A DNA stretch of 64,000 nucleotides from an uncultured Oscillospiraceae bacterium (GTDB lineage Bacteria > Bacillota > Clostridia > Oscillospirales > Oscillospiraceae), in the NCBI GenBank assembly GCA_944385675.1, contig CALWYD010000100.1:1-64000 (forward strand). Direction: 5' to 3'. The notes under the pieces are model-generated. The model was not told the origin of the DNA. It was given only the letters and a program-made list of their open reading frames with translations, and made no database searches. The translations under genes were made by a program, and so were the position numbers. This document shows positions 60,717-64,000 of the stretch, piece after piece. Each line of letters begins with the position of its first letter. The first letter of the stretch is position 1.

Positions 60717-61319
60717 ATGGAGTATTTTCCCCCTGCCCTTGAAACCCTGGTGGAGCAGTTTGCAAGGCTTCCAGGCGTGGGCCTGAAATCCGCCCAGCGC
60801 CTCGCCTTTTATGTGCTCTCCCTCTCTCAGGAGGAGGCTGACACTTTCGCCCGTGCCATTGTAGAGGCCAAACGGGTCATCCATTGCTGCCCTGTCTGCC
60901 AAAACCTCACCGAAGGGGACGGTCCCTGTGCCGTCTGCCGCAGTCCAAAGCGGGATCCCTCCACCATCTGCGTGGTTGCCGACCCGAAGGACGTGGTGGC
61001 TCTGGAACGCTCCCGGGAGTACCAGGGCCTCTACCATGTGCTCCACGGGGTTATCTCTCCCTTGTGCCACGGGGGCCCGGGCGATCTACACATCAAATCC
61101 CTGGTGGAGCGGGTGGCTGCCGGCGGAGTGGCTGAAGTGATTATGGCCACCAACCCAGACACGGAGGGGGAGGCCACCGCCATGTATCTCGCCCGGCTTT
61201 TAAAGCCATTCCAGGTAAGGGTTACCCGCTTGGCCTACGGCATCCCTGTGGGCAGCCATCTGGAATATGCCGATGACGCTACCCTGATGCGTGCCCTGGA
61301 GGGACGGCAGGCCATGTGA
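60717..61319 (+). CDS. recR: Recombination protein RecR
   Basis: A 200-residue RecFOR-pathway protein that loads RecA at gaps. A helix-hairpin-helix (LPGVGLKSAQRLAFYVL, about 18-34) is followed by a four-Cys zinc finger (CCPVCQNLTEGDGPCAVC) and a Toprim domain (EVIMATNPDTEGEATAMYL). The segment SPLCHGGPGDLHIKSL replaces the more common SPLDGIGPDDIRI. The dnaX-ybaB genes that usually precede recR are not upstream here. GGAGG lies 9 bp before the ATG. Confidence 0.95.
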   Translation: MEYFPPALETLVEQFARLPGVGLKSAQRLAFYVLSLSQEEADTFARAIVEAKRVIHCCPVCQNLTEGDGPCAVCRSPKRDPSTICVVADPKDVVALERSREYQGLYHVLHGVISPLCHGGPGDLHIKSLVERVAAGGVAEVIMATNPDTEGEATAMYLARLLKPFQVRVTRLAYGIPVGSHLEYADDATLMRALEGRQAM

Positions 61320-61659
61320 ACCTTAGCCGCAGGCCCCTTTATCCCGGGGAAGTGACCTTCGCTCTTGACGCCCTCTCCTGTTCCCTATTGTATCCACAGA
61401 AAATTTTCCCCTAACTTCACTTCCTCTGCCAAAATAGAAACTGCCTTCCTGAAGCTGGGGATCTCGGTCTCAGCCCTCTATACATCCCATCTTGCCCTCA
61501 ATTTGCAGACAGCGAATTGAGGGCGTTTTTGTCAGTTCGCCCAATTTCCTTTTTTCTATTTGAATTTTTTTGTAAATTTGGAACTTTTTCTTTTCCTCTG
61601 CGTCTGTAGCTACAGAACCAAACAACACAGTACAGCATTCTGGAAAGGAGCGATTCTAG
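61320..61659. other. Intergenic region between recR and the serpin gene
   Basis: 340 bp without a supported ORF. It contains the recR terminator (61494-61530). I could not find a clear promoter for the serpin in the T-rich stretch at 61540-61620. Confidence 0.5.
61494..61530 (+). terminator. Intrinsic terminator after recR
   Basis: A perfect 10-bp stem (GCCCTCAATT / AATTGAGGGC) with an 11-nt loop is followed by GTTTTTG. Confidence 0.78.
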
Positions 61660-63024
61660 ATGAAGAGACACGCCATAGCTGCCGTTTTGGTCTTTCTGTT
61701 CATTCTGCCTCTAGCCGGATGTAATTCCGTCTCTTCCAACAGCCCCCAGTCCCGCATTGTCTCTACAACCGCCCTCAACCAGCCGGTCTATCCTCAGTTC
61801 CCTCAGCAGGTAAATTACGAAGATTTTGCCTCGGAGGACTGGGAGGACTATCAGCAGGCCTCCAACCAATACTATGAGCAGCTCCTTGCTCTGCGGGGGG
61901 AGGGCGTCTCCCCGGACACTGTTCAGGCTTTGGTGGATTTTGCCGGACGCAGCACTCCCCTGGCCATAGCAGGCATGGAAGGGGAGAACACGGTATACTC
62001 CCCCCTGTCTCTGTGGTCTGCCTTAGCCATGCTGGCCCAATGCGCCGGTGGAGAGAGCCGGCAGGAGGTACTGGACGCCCTGGGCAGCACCGGACTTGAT
62101 GCCCTTCAAAATCAAGTGGAACAGGTCTGGCGGGGACTCTATACCGAAGACGGAGTCAGCAGTCTGCTGTTGGCCAACTCCATTTGGCTCAACTCCGCCG
62201 CAGAGGGCTCCTATGTAGAAGAAACTTTGACCACCCTGGCGAATCACTACTACGCAGGGGCTTTCTCCGTTCCTATGGGCACCTCAGAGGCCGACCGGGC
62301 TGTCACTGACTGGATAAGCGAGCAGACCCACGGCCTCATCGGCGAAGAGGATCCCGTGGTGGAGACCCAGACGGACACCCTGGCCCTGTTGGTCTCCTCC
62401 CTCTACTATAAGGCACCCTGGACGGAGGAATTTTTGGAAGGCCAGACTTGGGCGGATACCTTTACTGATGCCGCCGGCGGCCAGTCCCAGGTGGACTTTA
62501 TGCACCAGGAGCACTACGGAACCCTGCTTACGGGAGAGAATTACCGGGCTGCCCGTCTCAACACCCAGCTGGGGGAGGTGGTCTTTGTCCTGCCCCAGGA
62601 AGGACTCTCCCCTGAGGCGCTGCTTCAGGACGGCAGCCTGTTGTCCCGGCTGGATTTTGATAACCCCCAGGCCCAAAGCGGCTCTATTGCCTGGTCCGTG
62701 CCCAAATTTGATGTGGACTCTGAACTGGATCTGCTCCCCGCCCTGAAAGCTCTGGGTATCACCCATCTGCTGGATTCCACAGCCGACCTCTCCCCTCTCA
62801 CTTCCATTGGAGCGTACCTCTCCCAGGCCACACAGATGGCCCGGGTAAAAGCAGATGAAGAGGGTGTGGAGGCCGCCGCCGTCACCATTCTTGAAGTAAG
62901 CGAATCGGCCGCCCTGGCAGACCCCGAACCCCTGGTCATGGATTTGGATCGCCCCTTCCTCTTTGTCATCCGTACACAGGGCGTGCCCCTGTTTGTGGGA
63001 GTCGTCAACCAGATGGATGGGTGA
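61660..63024 (+). CDS. Serpin family lipoprotein (protease inhibitor)
   Basis: A 454-residue serpin with a lipoprotein signal (LPLAGC, lipid Cys21) and a short Ser/Gln-rich linker. Serpin landmarks are NTVYSPLSLWSALAMLAQ near residue 110 and NSIWLNSAA. The reactive-loop hinge is ADEEGVEAAAVT (about 405-416), followed by a loop rich in Ser/Ala and then DLDRPFLFVIR. The small Ala/Ser residues near the expected P1 suggest an elastase-like target, but P1 cannot be fixed. Displayed on the cell surface it could protect against host or rival proteases. Confidence 0.88.
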   Translation: MKRHAIAAVLVFLFILPLAGCNSVSSNSPQSRIVSTTALNQPVYPQFPQQVNYEDFASEDWEDYQQASNQYYEQLLALRGEGVSPDTVQALVDFAGRSTPLAIAGMEGENTVYSPLSLWSALAMLAQCAGGESRQEVLDALGSTGLDALQNQVEQVWRGLYTEDGVSSLLLANSIWLNSAAEGSYVEETLTTLANHYYAGAFSVPMGTSEADRAVTDWISEQTHGLIGEEDPVVETQTDTLALLVSSLYYKAPWTEEFLEGQTWADTFTDAAGGQSQVDFMHQEHYGTLLTGENYRAARLNTQLGEVVFVLPQEGLSPEALLQDGSLLSRLDFDNPQAQSGSIAWSVPKFDVDSELDLLPALKALGITHLLDSTADLSPLTSIGAYLSQATQMARVKADEEGVEAAAVTILEVSESAALADPEPLVMDLDRPFLFVIRTQGVPLFVGVVNQMDG

Positions 63025-63055
63025 AGAAGATGCCTGTCCCGCCCTACAGAAATAT

Positions 63056-63097
63056 AAAAAAGCCGGCGGGGACGCGTTGCGTCCCCGCCGGCTTTTT
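63056..63097. terminator. Bidirectional terminator between serpin and sfsA
   Basis: A 17-bp perfect stem (AAAGCCGGCGGGGACGC / GCGTCCCCGCCGGCTTT) with a 3-nt loop has A/T runs on both sides, between the convergent stops. Confidence 0.88.
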
Positions 63098-63105
63098 CCA
63101 TCCTC

Positions 63106-63798
63106 TCACAGGCACACCGGCAGAGGATGGGCCACCCGCAGCTCCCGGGGTGTAACAGCACACTCCATGGCCAGCACTTCCACCCCTGCTTGGGCAGCCC
63201 GGCGCAGGGCCTGGCCAAATTGGGGGTGAGTGGCGTCATTGGGCTCCAGATACCGCATTCCTTCCATCTGTACGATAAAACACATGGTCGCCTGGTATCC
63301 GGCCCTCCGGGCAGATATGAGTTCCTCCAGGTGCTTTATTCCCCTCAAGGTGGGGGCATCGGGGAAGCGGGCCACTCCCTCCTCCTCCAAAGTCACCCCT
63401 TTCACCTCCACAAAGCCTTTCTCTCCTGCTCTTTCCCAATAAAAGTCAAAACGGGACGCCCCGTAGGACGTCTCCGCCCGCAGCAGCGTCAAACCAGGCC
63501 GAAAACCTCCGGCTGCGGCCCACTCTCCAAACACCTTGTTTGGGGCCTGAGAGTCCATGTTGATGCACAGAGGGCCCCGGGGCGTGCTCTTCTCCACCGC
63601 AACCAAATCAAAGCGGGTTTTCCGCGTCAGAGCAGTGCTTTCCTCTAAGTAGACCAACGCCCCTGGTACCAGCAGTTCCCGGCAGCGTCCGGTATTTTTT
63701 ACATGGCACACCTCCGTCTTCCCCGCCACCTCCACGTGGGCAATAAAGCGGTTGGGCCGGTTCAAAAACTGTCCGGCACAGAGATTGCAATACCGCAT
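63106..63798 (-). CDS. sfsA: SfsA family DNA/RNA nuclease
   Basis: A 230-residue protein. An N-terminal OB-like part (RFIAHVEVAGKTEVCHVKNTGRC) precedes a PD-(D/E)XK-like nuclease core (SRFDFYWERAGEKGFVEVKGVTLEEEGVARFPDAPTLRG). The family was named for sugar-fermentation stimulation, and more recent work treats it as a nuclease. GGAGGAGGAG precedes the ATG at 63798; the longer frame begins before that site. It stands alone, convergent with the serpin gene. Confidence 0.9.
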   Translation of the reverse strand: MRYCNLCAGQFLNRPNRFIAHVEVAGKTEVCHVKNTGRCRELLVPGALVYLEESTALTRKTRFDLVAVEKSTPRGPLCINMDSQAPNKVFGEWAAAGGFRPGLTLLRAETSYGASRFDFYWERAGEKGFVEVKGVTLEEEGVARFPDAPTLRGIKHLEELISARRAGYQATMCFIVQMEGMRYLEPNDATHPQFGQALRRAAQAGVEVLAMECAVTPRELRVAHPLPVCL

Positions 63799-63980
63799 CT
63801 GTCTCCTCCTCCTGGACTGCCGCAGCATACTCCGTCAAAATCCCCGCCCTTTGGCACGTCTTTGAGTATACCATTTCATCCCGGAAAAGCAAGAGCGGGC
63901 TCAGCCCGGTTTCCATAAAACCTTAACCTTTCTTTTTTCTTAAGAAATTTTTTCTTCCTTTTTAAAGTTGGGGGTGTAAG

Positions 63981-64000
63981 ATGGTTTTCATTGGAGGATA
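63981..64000 (+). other. Possible start of a gene cut by the window end
   Basis: GGGGGTG is followed after 4 bp by ATG at 63981, with only a few codons visible (MVFIGG). Alternatively the TTGGAGGATA at the edge is a ribosome site for a later start. Too short to decide. Confidence 0.2.

Overview
The window looks like chromosome from a fairly high-GC anaerobic Firmicute, most like the gut Oscillospiraceae (Flavonifractor/Intestinimonas type). Supporting signs are good Shine-Dalgarno sites, a Trp T-box, TelA/XpaC and MATE families, clostridial ferredoxins, an anaerobe-class hybrid cluster protein, and no respiratory genes. The placement is an inference from gene content.

Layout. 1-3.7 kb: a leftward fatty-acid operon (acpP-accB-accC-accD-accA, accA cut by the window edge) behind a promoter with a palindromic operator. 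3.8-6.3 kb: a radical-SAM DNA-repair pair behind a LexA-like box, convergent with a TrpR-like regulator. 6.5-8.7 kb: a leftward SpoIID/peptidoglycan-binding operon. 8.8-13.3 kb: DUF512 radical SAM protein, der, plsY, gpsA. 13.5-16.1 kb: a sodium symporter and a cation antiporter. 16.7-20.2 kb: a tRNA-Leu gene whose 3' 53 bp recur 3.4 kb downstream, bracketing a Crp/Fnr regulator, a cupin, a ferredoxin and hcp. 20.4-24.4 kb: a glyoxylate carboligase-type operon. 24.9-28.1 kb: antiporter + MgtC opposite a LysR regulator. 28.6-30.8 kb: a secreted nuclease pair and a methyltransferase. 31-33.5 kb: trpBA behind a Trp T-box. 33.5-37.7 kb: a MarR-linked heterodimeric ABC exporter. 37.8-40.2 kb: LysR, NifX-like and CBS proteins. 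40.5-44 kb: membrane glycan genes and a 41-aa peptide. 44.4-46.6 kb: DUF1538 transporter + tandem PII-like protein. 46.7-50.3 kb: ClpC, a 2[4Fe-4S] ferredoxin, a hemolysin-III protein. 50.4-56.2 kb: MATE, a double-OB protein, and the XpaC-TelA-TPM operon. 56.5-63.8 kb: LTA-synthase-like sulfatase, ilvA, rpe, recR, a serpin lipoprotein and sfsA.

Most of the window is core metabolism. The points most worth a second look are the tRNA-bracketed nitrosative-stress islet, the LexA-like control of the radical-SAM repair pair with its read-through C-terminus, the glyoxylate-carboligase homologue that keeps the canonical ThDP glutamate, the DUF1538/PII pair, the near-perfect operator over the ferredoxin promoter, a structured intergenic segment before the tRNA, and the serpin lipoprotein. 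All calls come from reading sequence and motifs; no database search was run.
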